A stretch of DNA of 64,000 nt. Origin: Deroplatys truncata (lineage: Eukaryota; Arthropoda; Insecta; Mantodea; Mantidae). Location of the stretch: assembly GCA_030765065.1 (NCBI GenBank), contig CM060985.1, forward strand, positions 8,804,001 to 8,868,000, written 5' to 3'. Under the pieces are notes generated by a model. That model did no database searches and was not told the DNA's origin. It saw only the letters and a program-made list of their open reading frames with translations. Every line of letters begins with the position of its first letter. Position 1 is the first letter of the stretch. The position numbers and the translations under genes were made by a program. This document shows, piece by piece, positions 1 to 12,700 of the stretch.

Positions 1-94
1 AGCATCTCCTTTTGTAAAGTTGGTAAGTAAAGCCTTTAAAAGTAGTTTTAAGAATTATTACTTTTAAATTGGAAGACATAGTGAAAAGATTAAA

Positions 95-178
95 TATAAT
101 ATATAGAAGTGGTTGCAAATATACAATTTCACTATTTTAGTGAAGTTTGTATATTTGCAACCACTTCTATATATTATA
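95..178. repeat. near-perfect palindrome
   Basis: The 32 bp arm 95-126 (contains GAAGTGGTTGCAAATATAC) is the reverse complement of 147-178. The centre (127-146) continues the pairing with TTTCACT/AGTGAAG around a loop of about 6 bp. I saw no coding content. It is probably a fold-back element or hairpin scar. Confidence 0.85.
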
Positions 179-334
179 GTTTTAAAAATTTTGTATGGTT
201 TCATCTGCGCCTTTCTATGATAGCGGCAGACGGCAACGAGCGCCAAGGATACGAACAGGAAAAACACGGTGCAGCCGGTTCGGAGTCTTTTGGCTCACTC
301 TGTACATCCACATCTACAATATGCAATTAAGGTA

Positions 335-560
335 TGGATAGCACTTGTCTAGCCAACATGAATAGATTACTGATTCTGCAGAAGAAATGTATAAGATGTA
401 TATATACACATATAGTATGTCCCTATTTTATTTCATATGTTCTATATTCTATGTAATATTTATGTTTATATGTAATTTTTGTACATTTTCATGAGATGTT
501 TTATGTTCACAAGCCTTTATGGCTGCTAGTGTACTCACAGAATGCAATCCAATCTAATCC
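335..560 (+). mobile_element. LINE 3' end fragment
   Basis: The segment from 357 reads MNRLLILQKKCIRCIY, the same motif as MNRVLVLQKKCLRCIY in the better LINE at 22.6-23.3 kb. The frame then decays into an AT-rich tail ending near CCAATCTAATCC. The copy is heavily truncated. Confidence 0.6.
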
Positions 561-744
561 AAGGTAAACAGAAGAGAATCGTGTAGAAAGTTCTTTATAG
601 AAAACAAAATATTAACTGTAGTATCTTTATATGTCTATAAAGTAATTATTTTTGTAACCAGTGATGAGGGATCTCATAACTTCAATAAGAACTATCAAAA
701 GTATGAAACAAGGATACAAAATAATTACTACAGAATAAATGTAA

Positions 745-1638
745 ATAAAAAGAAAATCTGATGTGTTACACTCACATGACTTTCTCTACTCTTGTACAAT
801 CTATTTTTACAAACGCCTATTCTCCATATGCTTTATGTTAATCGAGATATCGAGATGTCAATCTTATTGGTAATTTTCTTGTAGATGCAAGGGGAATATG
901 GTAGCTTTTAAGCGATGGTCAAATATTTTAACGCTGGTTGCTATGCGGCGCATTCCATTCTCTTTGCAAGTCCAGGACATAAAAAAATGAATAACGAATT
1001 TGAGAAAAAGTATAAGTATTGGAAAATTTAAGGGAATAACAAGCAATATCTCGAAAACGGTTCACTCAACAAAAGAAATGTATATGACATAAGTTGTGTA
1101 TTTTAACGAGATCTACATTTTTTGTGTAGTAAAATTTTGTCTATCTCTTATGGTTTACCAGTTATGCAAAAGTCGTTCACAATGAAGAATACTTTTGGAG
1201 ACATTCCCAGAAAATTCGAGATATACATTTCATTTCTCATGACATTGTCTTAAACATATGATATTTTAATCAAAATCGTTAGAGCCATTTTTGAGAAAAT
1301 TAAAATTTTCGAAAAATGTTCCATGTAAAGGGTAGTCTGGGGTGCGGGGATTTTCTTGAAAACCTTCGTGTCGCATCTCTGGAAGATACTGAACCTAAAT
1401 ACCAAGTTTGGTGTTTATCCGACTGTTCGTTTTTGAGTTATGCTGTTCACAGACACACACACAGACACACACACAGACACACAGACACACACACAGACAC
1501 ACACACGGACATGTTTCCAAAAATGCTTTTTTTGGATTCAGGGAGTATCAAAACATGTATTTCCGGTGAAATCTCGGTATCGAATTTTTGGGTGGAATGC
1601 AATACTTCCCCTACTTACTATACGTAGTAGAGAAAGTA
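745..1638 (+). repeat. repeat A, near-complete copy
   Basis: It starts in GTGTTACACTCACATGACT and ends in GTAGAGAAAGTAA. The ends share an inverted ACTTTCTCTAC motif. An ACACAG microsatellite sits internally at about 1450-1508. The sequence is strongly similar to the copy at 42950-43863. I see no gene in it; frames over it look incidental. It is likely a non-autonomous interspersed repeat. Confidence 0.8.
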
Positions 1639-1870
1639 ATAACAGGTACAAATCCCTTAATAATGGGCAAAATATTGTTTAATGAACTACCAAAGACTCT
1701 AAAGACAACTAAAGGCAAACTATTTAAAAGTGAATTAAAGAATTTTTTAATACAAAAGTGTATGTATAGGCTGGATGAACTATAAATAACTGTATATACT
1801 TGTAATAATGTTTTAACGTATTCCGACAACCTGAATATGTTACTATGAATGAAAATAAATTGAACTGAAT
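1639..1870 (+). mobile_element. LINE 3' end fragment
   Basis: It encodes NELPKTLKTTKGKLFKSEL and KCMYRLDEL followed by a stop and an AT-rich tail. This is the same C-terminal end as the LINE at 22.6-23.3 kb (KCLYRLDKL). It directly abuts the end of repeat A. Confidence 0.7.
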
Positions 1871-3592
1871 TATTGCTAGATAAGAAATGAAAGGAATTGA
1901 GGCTTCATATAATTGCCTCACATGTGTTACCAAAGAGTTGCTGGAGTATAGCTCTTAATAGACCTTAACTGTGTTTCCTGTGGGTGAATCAATGCAACAT
2001 TCCATAGACTCTTATGTCTAAATGAAAACATACAAAACAATGGGAGAAGCAGTAGAGGTACTCATGTAACATGGAGTGTTAACTGAGCTGTGAATGAAGC
2101 TGACACACTAAATCACATGGCCTGATGACTTACTCTCAGCTACTACATTTACCTACTCCGGTGACCCAAATCTGTGAATTCAGCAGAAACAAATCAGAAC
2201 TTAATATGTGGTATAATACCTACAGTGGAAGGAAATATTTGTTCTTTCCTTCCATTTATTAGTTTGTGTTTACACAAGTCAAACTTTTGTATTAAACATG
2301 TAGTATGAGAGAGAGGCTTAAGTCACAAATTTACTGTTTGCAAGTGTTGTATGGCTTACTACCAGATGAAAACAGACTTAAGCTATATGGTAGTGTGAAT
2401 AGGGGTAGAATGGTGTAACAGATGCTGTTTGAGTTTCATGTAAAATATATATTAGTTTATGTTTTCAAGACTGCAGAATAAAGAAAACCTGCTAGTATTT
2501 GTTTTTCTGTGAATAGAAAATTGTTTAAAACAAAGTTTTCACCACAAAATATACTTACATAAAAAGGGAAGCAAAGAAATTATCACCATCCTTGACTAAC
2601 AATAGAGATGTACAGCCTGTAGCATTATCAAGATAAAAGAATTGCTGCCAATGTGAAACAGGAACAATCTTCGAATTAGCATACAATACAAAATTGGTTA
2701 CTTGTGCTTGTACACAGAAATCTACCGATAAGAACAAGGTATGGTCTTTACAGTATTTTATACAGTGAGTATTGAATTTCGGTGCAAAAGCATCAGTATC
2801 AGTGTTGAGTTTTAAGAAATAGTGGCATCGTCCCATCACTGAATATTTTACCCTGAAACTGCATTTAATGTATGGCTGTATATTATAGAATACGAGTTTG
2901 CTGTTCTTTAGCTTGTAAACTGTCCGTAGATTTTAAAGTTATTTCCTTTTACAAAGCCTATTGCAATTACTAAATAGCAAGTAAAATGTTTTTATTTTTT
3001 TTTATTTTACAAGTAAAGCTAAAACAACATTGAAATTGACATACTTTTCTTTCACTGATCAATGTTAACCTTAAAGACATGTGAAACCTTGTGTTAATTT
3101 AACATCAGGTTTAAGGTAAGTCATAAAATTGCCGCTGTAAATGAAGATGGTAAATTACCAGATTTGCGAGTTAAAACATCGTTGCTAACAAACAGCTGCA
3201 GATAAAGGAGAAGAAAATGTTTAGTGGAGGTGTAAGCTTCAATAGTGGCGGTTAGTGACATTATGGATGTTGTATCAGAAGACATCACATACCCTCCAAT
3301 GAGCAGTGAAATGTAGTGTTCATAACTATGGCAAAATTATTTATATCATGATGCAAAACAGATGTCCATCAAGAAACAGTGCTGCAAAAAAGAAAAAGCA
3401 AATTAATTTTCTTCACTTCAGATACCACTCAGTATCCAAATAAATGCCGACTCATACCTAAAGTAATATCAACATACTGAGTGAGGCAGCCGAGTTGCAA
3501 AAATGAGACTGTGACTCTCTAAGGCTAGCAGTTTTGTGGAAACAAATCTCCCTCCCTCCCTCCCTTGTTAACCCATGTTACAGCTGAAATAC
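1871..3592. other. TSC2 intron sequence, nothing recognised
   Basis: The stretch is AT-rich. A 94-codon minus-strand open frame at 2555-2839 resembles no family I know and lacks splice context. No TSC2 exon was found here. Confidence 0.5.
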
Positions 3593-3761
3593 CTTCTCAA
3601 GAATATCCATGAGTTCCAGACAGCGCTTGTTCTCGCACTCCACACAGAGATCCACCAGAAGCTGTGCTGCAGCATTCCTGACAACCAGATCTGCATCTGT
3701 ATCAACATGCTGCAGGTGCGGCACCACAATCCTCTCTATCAGGTCATCCTCATATATTGCC
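3593..3761 (-). CDS. TSC2: TSC2 exon 10 (last one in window)
   Basis: 169 nt from TGTGACAG|GGC to GAGAAG|GTATTT. It encodes RAIYEDDLIERIVVPHLQHV, then VRNAAAQLLVDLCVECENK and LMDILEK, matching vertebrate VRKLATQLLVDLAEGC and LLDIIEKV. It ends in phase 0, and its downstream partner lies outside the window. Confidence 0.96.
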
Positions 3762-6700
3762 CTGTCACAAACATACACCAAAACATTAAAAAAATCAGTT
3801 TTATTTATGGACGCTCTTTAACTACTATGATCCTTAAGAGTTCCATTCTATATCCGGTGTGAAAGACTGGAAATTTGGCTCAGAGGCCTCTTTATCAGGC
3901 TTGAGCTTCTTTTACGTGCCATAAATCTCGACACAGGACCACTGGCTTCGCTTACCTTCTGAAAGAAGCCATGCCAAGCATTTTTATGACTGAAAAAAAT
4001 CCATCCCCTCCACTCTGATGAACTTGCAACCTCGGGAACTAGAGACTAGCACGGTAGTACCACTAGAGCAAGGAGGATGACACAACAAATAAACATCTCA
4101 GTTCCATTTTTTATAATTAATTTCATTTACCTTCCCCTGTTTTCTTTATAAAATTATTGTACAATCAGCTAAAAGATTTTTATGGTGAATCCTCCTTTTC
4201 ACTACTTGTACAGCCATGGGAAACTCCTGAAATATCCCCTCATATTCACACAAATGTGCATGAAATATTGAAAGTTCTGAAAATGTTGTAGAACCTGAAG
4301 CTTTTGATACAATTACGAATTGGTAATCTGAGTAGGTGAAATTTTGAATTTCTAAACCTTTCCTTTGATCCACTATTTAGTAAGTAAGTAATTTATTAAT
4401 CCAGTAAATTATCAGGCACAGAAAGTACAATCAATCAATTTTTTTTTTAATGTAGAGTCGACTGAAAAATTCAACGCCACAGCTGGGATTTGAACACAGT
4501 TCTCCCGCTCTCTGTGCGATTGCTCTAACCATTGAGCTACTGTGACATGCCGGTGGGACATTGACTTGCCAAGACCAGGCTAAGGTCTAATAAGAGTATA
4601 ATCAATTTATACAACAATTAAAAAAAAAAAAAGGTACAATCAATCTTGGACACATCAAAATAAAATTAACAAATACTTACAAAATTATTACAAAATTATC
4701 ACTAAAATATGTATAATACAAAGAATAAAAACTAAATGTATGACATAGAAAAATTGGATATATATAAATTATTTATTTATTTTCGTTAGGAAATCTTGGA
4801 TTGAGTAGAAGCAGTGGTTGATTAGATATGCCTTTAAAAAGTATTAGTAATTCTTTTTTTTTTTTTTGCTGTATTCTTTTAAAAAATTCTGGTAGGTTGT
4901 TGTATATTTCTATTCCGGAGTTCAATATACCTTTTTGGCACAAAGATGTATTATGTTGATTGATATGTAAATTAAATTGTTCATGGTGGTTTCCTTATAT
5001 GTATATAAGGTAATACTGCATATTGTAAATAAGAATATACATATAACACATTGTAATACACAATTTCATAACTACAACACACATGGCAAGAACAATATAT
5101 ATAGGATTAGCATTAATAAAGGCAAACTGAACGAGACCTACTTATAAGTGGTGTCAAGTTATATAATTTATTACTAATTTCCTAAAAGGCAAACAAGCTA
5201 CAAATTTCAAAAAGGAATTAAAGAAGTATTTAATAAGTAAATGTTTATACAGGGTAGATGAACTGTAAATAGTTTTTAAGTATAAATTATAAGACCAATT
5301 GTATATCACTGGAATTGAAATGTATTGTGCTCTCGCTTGTAAATATATCATAACTTGGCGATGCCTGGAACATACCTGTTGTATCATCCCATTATACAAT
5401 TATTATTATTATTATTATTGTTGTTGTTATATATGAGGTATTGCTCCATGTTAAGACAAAGATACATGAATTTCAAACGAACTCACTTGTACACTCGCAC
5501 CACACCCAGAATAAGAACAAATTGTCAATTATGTCTCACGACATCAATTTATGTGACGAAAGCTTCAAGTATAAAGGAATAATGCTGTACAACAAGCTAC
5601 AGCTTTGAAGTCTTTTAAGAGAAAATGAAATAAATTTATGCACGAGTACTGTTTTGATAGGTAGCCTGGGAACCTGATAATTGTTTGTTAAATTTCACTT
5701 ATCATTAAACATGTAACATGTATATTACATCATTGTGAAAATAATGCCTCCTATTTATTTTCATAGAAACTACAACAGATACGGAAAGCAGAATAACACA
5801 GTTAAATAGAGCAAGATTTCAGTTACATACTGTTACTTTTCCACATAATCACCACCATTCGTTATGCACTTTTACCAACGATGAACAACAGCATACCACG
5901 CTCATAAAAAATCTGAACCAGCTGAGGCTAGCCACTGTCTTACAGCTGTGACAACAGCATCTGAGTCTGGAAAATGTTGGCTACATAGTGCATCTTTCAT
6001 AGGCCTAAAGAGATGGAAGTCCGAAGGTGCTAAATCAGGACTGTACGGTGCATGTGGTAGGACAGTCCAGCCAAATTTGGTAATGAGCTCCATGCTCGCC
6101 AAACTGGTGTGGGGCTTTTGTTCTTGTAAATCTGCGGCACCTATCTCACACACACTTTGTGATAATTAAGTTTGTGTAACATCTTGTCTAAGGCATTACA
6201 GCCGACATTCAGCTCTATACACAATTCCTTGGTCGTAATCCATCGATCATTACAGACGAGTTGATCGAGACGCTGTTCATTATTTGCTGTGACAGCCGAG
6301 CAGGGTTAACCAGGGTGTGGCTTGTCCTGCACATCCTTTTCAGCACTTTTGAAATGCTGTATCCATCGCCTCACGTTACTCACATTTTCTGTATTGTCTC
6401 CATACACCTTTAGCAAGCGTCAATGAATTTCAATTGGCGCAATTTGTTCAGCAGTAAGGAATTCAATCACACATCTCTGTTTCATACGCACCTCGATGTC
6501 AGTAGCCATTTTGGAATGCTCTCCTGCTGCTATCTATCGCAGGACAAAACTAACAGGACACTAGCGGGAAAGTTCAACAATTAATACTACAACATTATAA
6601 TCTGGGTCGGACATTCAAAGGCAACACAAAAAATGGAAGGCATTACTTTCAGCTTGACCCTCGTATGAATATCATCATGTGTATGTTGGATGGAACTCAA

Positions 6701-9700
6701 ATTGCTGTGCATGCGTGTGCGTGCGTGCACGTGTGCGTGTGTATTGTATATTGCTTTGAATGAAATATGTGCACCTTGCGTCTCATTTTTACATACATTT
6801 TCTGTAGCATAACTATTTCTACTCCATGACATTCTCAAACATTTTGTGTTACAGTTCCAACATGTTGTATGCTAATATTTACGCATTGTAAATTCTTTTC
6901 CCTTTTAGTGTTTTACAAGTCAATCCAGTGACACTGAACTTTAAGGTGGAATACAATTCTTGCTCAGTGGTACTTGGGGAAGTAAGACTACAAAGTGTGA
7001 GCTGTATGGAGTACCTGTTTGTGTGTATGACACTGGAGAGAATGTCAAGCACCTTCACTCTGATGTTGGTACGACTCTCCAACTTGAAGTATTTATCCAG
7101 AAGAGAGTTCAGTCTGCTTAACCACAAGGAACATGTTGGTGCTATGGATCCTGACAGATGACTCACAAGACGGAGAACTGACGCCTCCTTCACATGCAAA
7201 CAAGTCAAACATTAAATCACAAACATTAAAAATCTGCTTTATAAATTAGTATCTTTTTTTTTAATGATTAAGTTTTCCAAGTTGCAGGGAGTTGATGAAG
7301 CAAAACTGGTATACGTATATATTCAAGCTTTCCTCATTAATTTAGCTTTTAATTTTTCATTTGTCAATTACAAGTACTTTTAACATATTTATAATTACTT
7401 TCCTGGGAGTTATATCATTTTTCTCCTACATTATTTTTTTTATTTCTATAATTGTATTTGTATTATTTATGTATTTATTTATTCTCTGCTTTGATTCAAC
7501 TAGGCATCAAGGTAGCTTATTCCAATATGTTTTCCTCTTCTCTATTGGTGGTTGGTACAAATTGTAAAAATGGTGAGATTTGGTGATTTGTACATTTAAT
7601 ATATACAAGAAGCAGTACACGATGTAATGCTGCATAATACAAAAACATGGAATAGAATCACTTTTAAGAGCTTTCCACCAAACAAAATCATGACATTGTT
7701 CTCGCTTCGCAATTATGTTAACCAATCCTCCTCTTGCTTATAATGTTTCTTAGCTAACTTAATGAAGCTCTCAAACTCTACAAATAATTATCATGACAAG
7801 CATTTGTTAACCTCAATAATTAAATTATGAAACAGTATTTTCTTCCATACTTAATGAGTATACTTTAATGTTTATAATCATGTCTTTTTTGTATTAATTA
7901 TAGTGATAGCAGGCGTAATTATGTCATTTTATAAATAAGTTGTATGTATTCTGTTTAACATTTTTGTCATATGTACTTTACGAATATACAAGACACATGA
8001 TAGTTCCACTTCTACGCACAAACTTATCCAGGACACATACAAAGACAAGAGGAAACTTTTGGTGCAAACAATGATCTTTTATTAAGGTGTAGAGTAAGAA
8101 AGACTTCTTCCATCAACTCTTGAGGAAACCCCAATTAACTGGAGCCTAGGGAGTCCTAGCACGTGATTCAGAGAGGATGAATCAGTAAACTCCAAATTTT
8201 CTTAAACTTGCAAATCGCAAGGTCCAACAAGCCAATAAGAAAATTCCTGATGAAATTGAAACCAACGAGAACTCAGGCTATATAAGCCGTGGGAGAAATA
8301 TTTTGAGTCGCCTATCGAATTTCATCATGTGACAAAGCTGTGTAACTCAAGAGTAAAAATCTGTGCCAAACTGACAAAGGATTAACAACAAAGATGTGAA
8401 ATCATGTGCGCACATATTAAGTTGGTGAAAGTGATTTAACAAAGTTTAACTTAGTGTTAAGAAACAATGACTAATTAAAATCTTCACCGACAATAATTAC
8501 TATTAATCTGATCATAGTGTAAATGCATCAGAATAAGAAAAGCAACAAAGTATTGTAAGCACCACAGAGTTTAAGATTTTGTTCTCATCATAATTTCATC
8601 ATAATTAAATATTTCATATATATATTCAAGGCATGTCTTCAGCCATATTCTTTCTTATGCACCACACCTTTTGAGATCTCCATACCCAGCCTCATGCTAA
8701 TTTATAAGTAGGTTCCGACAGTAGCTGTGGCAACGAAGTCAACAGTGAAAGATTCTTCCACCACTTCGTTGGGAATGTCCACTTCGAAGAAGATACTAGA
8801 CTCATAATTTGACAACTGCATAATTAGTTACAATGCTTGGAGTCAAGCAACTACAAAATAATGTTGCAATTACCAAAAAAAAAAAACTATCCATACTCAT
8901 GACATTACTTAAGAAAATATTGAAATGGCATGCTCAAGCAGCTAAGTGGATAAGCAGATGGCAAGGCAAGCACATGGATCTTTTTCTAACAAATGCTTGG
9001 GGGTCAGGGATCTCAAAACATACATTTTAGTGAAACATTGAGTGTGTGGTAGGATTCTTTAAGAATCGGTGATTGGTGTGCTGGGTTCAAATTTCAGTTG
9101 CATTGATTCTTTAGTGCTGCATCTGAAGTTGCTTTGTATTTTTCTTGAAGCAATGAGATCTCTTGTATTTTATCAGACTCGTGGTACAGGGAAGATAAGT
9201 TTATCTCATTTTTAATTTTGTTACCTTTTATTTCAAAATCGAGATGTTACTTTTTTTAATAGTAATAATAACAATAGTGAATTGACTAATTTTGAAGATT
9301 TAGAAGCTAGTAACAGTGATGTGTCATAATTTAAAATAGAGAGTTGAGGGTTGTTACACTACATCACTATAATATTATAGTGATGTAGTGTAACAACCCT
9401 CAACTCTCTATTTTAAAAAATAGTGAAAATGATTTTGTTGTATATTTTAAACATGCCAATAGTTGTACAAATATATTAAAGTTATGATACACATCTACTG
9501 AAGATTGACTGAATACTAATGATTATGCCTGTCCAGAAAACTGAGGAGTAATGGCTTCTCTCCTGAAAATTTTCCATATATACAGGTTGGACCATTTAAG
9601 TTGAGACTGTGCAATATCTCCAAAACTAAGTGTTGTAGAAAGAAATGTCTTGAATAAAACTGGCTTGTTATTATGGGGGAAAGTAAATGCCATTAGTCAT

Positions 9701-12700
9701 GTTTTGTTTGGAGAACATTATGATAGTCATTTTAGGGTCAATTTAATTTTTTTAAATTCAAACCTACAATTAGGATCAAATTAAATTTACCGTAAAATGA
9801 CTATCACAACATCCTCCAAATAATACACAACTAATGGCATTTACTTTCCCCCATAATATCAAGCAACTTTTATTAAAGACATTTCTTCCTATAACGCTTA
9901 GTTTTGGAGATACTGTACAGTCCCAAATTAAATGGTTCACCCTGTATACACACTATCTCCTTGGCAGTTCATCAACAACCATTCTTAGTTATTATTTTTC
10001 TATGGTTATACACAAAAGGTAAAATTTTTTCCTTATTGCCAATGTATATTAAGGTTGGTCATGTACATTTTAAATTTTGGTTATTTTAATATTTTTTCTA
10101 ATCATAACAGATATGTACGCAGATTGAAATATATAAATATAATTAATAACAAATAAAGAAACATGATAGCTGTATTAAATAAGGAACATAAGTGGACAAC
10201 AAATCTGTTAACACATGACACATCAGGTAAGTTTTCTATTATAACTGCTTCAAGTGGAATGAAACACTTTCTTTATCAAATGGAAGATAAAGTAAATATA
10301 ACTCACTGGACGAACAGTCGAGCATCTCTCTATGAGTTCAAACACTCTGCGAACTGAACCGTTGAACTGTCCGAGCTCTATCAGCTGTTCAATGGTGGAG
10401 ATGGTGTCATGAAGATGATTGGCTACCATTGCTGTTGGGTTCTTATCTGTCAATGAAATTGTAACATTTCTCATATACATACACACTCTTGGACAACTAA
10501 ACAAATATCAATTTGGAAAGGTGATATCAGATGAAAAATTCAATGCCATTTGTCTTATTGGGAAAAATATAAGTCAGTTGGTGAATTCAGTGTCATCCGG
10601 CATGTAGCCATGGTAGTTGAGTTGGTTACAGCAACAGCACAGATCTGTGGCATTGAATTTTTCAGTCTCATTCCACCTTTCCAACTTTAGCCTACACACG
10701 GCTTGTGTGGAAGAACTACAAGGGTGAATCAAATATAAACCAGACTGGCTCTGAGAGGATGTTGGTCTGTGTCACACACCGCAGAGTGCCCGCTCAGTTC
10801 AGTACACACGTGCAGAACAACATCAAGTTTCTGGTGAAAGAAGGAACCAAAGCTTCGGCAATTTTGAGAAGGCTCTATGCACAGTTTGGGGAAGCAACCC
10901 TTTCAAAGTCCCAAGTGTATGAATGGCAGGATAGGAAGCAGTGGGAAGTGAGCCCCACCAAAGACGACCACGGAGAAACATCAGTGCAGACAACATTCTT
11001 GCTGTACATGACCTTATTGAAGAAGATCAGCTCATAGCAATTTCTGAAATTGCTTCACTCGTAGAAATAAGCTTTGGAAATGTTCAAGCCATGATCAACT
11101 CAACTTCCACAAATTGTCTGCCAATGCAAGGCTACACATTGCTACCTTAACACGGAGGAAATGCACTGGAACATCCTCCTTACAGTCCAGATTTGTCATC
11201 CTGTGACTTCCATTTGTTTGGGCCACTGAAAGGAGAACTAGGAGGAAAAGTAATTTGATGACAATGCAGCAGTAGAGCAGTACATATGCAAGTGTGTTCC
11301 TCTTCTTTCTTCAAGGATGGCCAAAATGTGTCACATTCGGTATGTAGAAAAATGAGGTGGTTGTTTTATTTTTCTATGTGGATTCAATAAAACCGTAAAA
11401 AATAATTCTGGTTTGTTTGATTCACCCTCATATTACTTATTATTGATTAACCTAATAATGGTTAACTATGAATCCCAAGAGTTACAGCTAGTTTCACCAA
11501 TAGATATTAAATTTTAATACAATCATAAACTGATTTGGCACTGAAGTCAACATAAATTCTGTTTTTAACCAAACAATGTTAGCCGTAACACTGTGTTACG
11601 TCATTTAACAATGTTAAAAGTTGAAAAAAAGCTCTCCACAAACCAAGTTTGATGTGCAGTTAGAGTATTTACACCTTTTTTATGCTGCTCCTAACTGAAG
11701 AAGCGCAGTGTGTCATAATGAATTTGAAGACCTGCAAAAAGGGGAATTTTTAAAGCAGTAGAGACTGTCAGAAGCAGTCATGAGCAGGGTTGTAGAAGAA
11801 TTTTATTATTGGTTGTTAATGACAGTATTGCAATTAACATTTTGCACTCTGAGCCATTGTTGACAGCATACTTGAAGTTTGTAATACAGGCATTGCTTTC
11901 CTAATGGCAGCAGTTGCATGTAATAATAAAATAGTGGCTACTTACCATAACAAAGCACACGTTAAATGGTCAACTACAAAAAAACTACTGGTTTGCGACC
12001 GGAAAATCAATCAGTTTACTTTTAACTCATCGCTTTACTCATTAATATAGAGTGGCGCAGAAATAGTTGACACATTTAATATTGTCACAACACTTTTATT
12101 TCTCAAATGAAAATTTTCAAATTTTACACACAGGTAGTATGGTCCATGGAAATATATTTCACTTCATCACATATTAAATATGTGCTCCATGTTCTGTTTC
12201 ATGGAAATGTTGTAGAGATCGTGCTGCTGCAATGTTGCCAGTCCCTTGTTTCACAGTCAGCATCTCGCCATGGTCAAGCATGGACGTTTATCTGTTGAGC
12301 AGTGTGTTAAGGCAGTTCTCCTTTATGCTGAATTGAAAAGTGTCACAGCAATGCAGAGAAGATTTAGGGCAATACTCCACATGTGTTGGGTTCCATCAAG
12401 GAACACAATTCTCCGATTAATGAGAAAGTTTGAAGAAGGCAGTTTGTTGGAGGGGAAACGACCTCAGAGACCGACTGTTCATTCTCCAGAAAACATCAAA
12501 GTGCTATGGGTTGCCATGCAATGAAGTCCAAACAAGTCAACCCATGGGGATATTTGAAAGAGAAACTCTTTCCTTATGGAAATGCATGCCTGGATGATGC
12601 AATGAGATAGATGAAGACTTGTGTCGCAAAGTTGTAAGAGATACGAGTATTCGCCTTCGCAAAGCTGTCTGCTGGAATGGAGCGCATATTGAATACTTGA

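Noticed and set aside
1316-1627. Open frames starting MFHVKGSLG in repeat A copies (also 43572-43793)
   Set aside because: The frame runs through a microsatellite of different length in each copy, and its similarity between copies is explained by DNA-level repeat identity. There is no sign of codon-level conservation.
2555-2839. 94-codon minus-strand frame as a TSC2 exon
   Set aside because: It has no similarity to the tuberin sequence expected after exon 10 and no phase-matched splice sites.
4146-4373. Minus-strand 75-codon frame as a gene
   Set aside because: No recognisable motif. It lies between SINE and LINE pieces.
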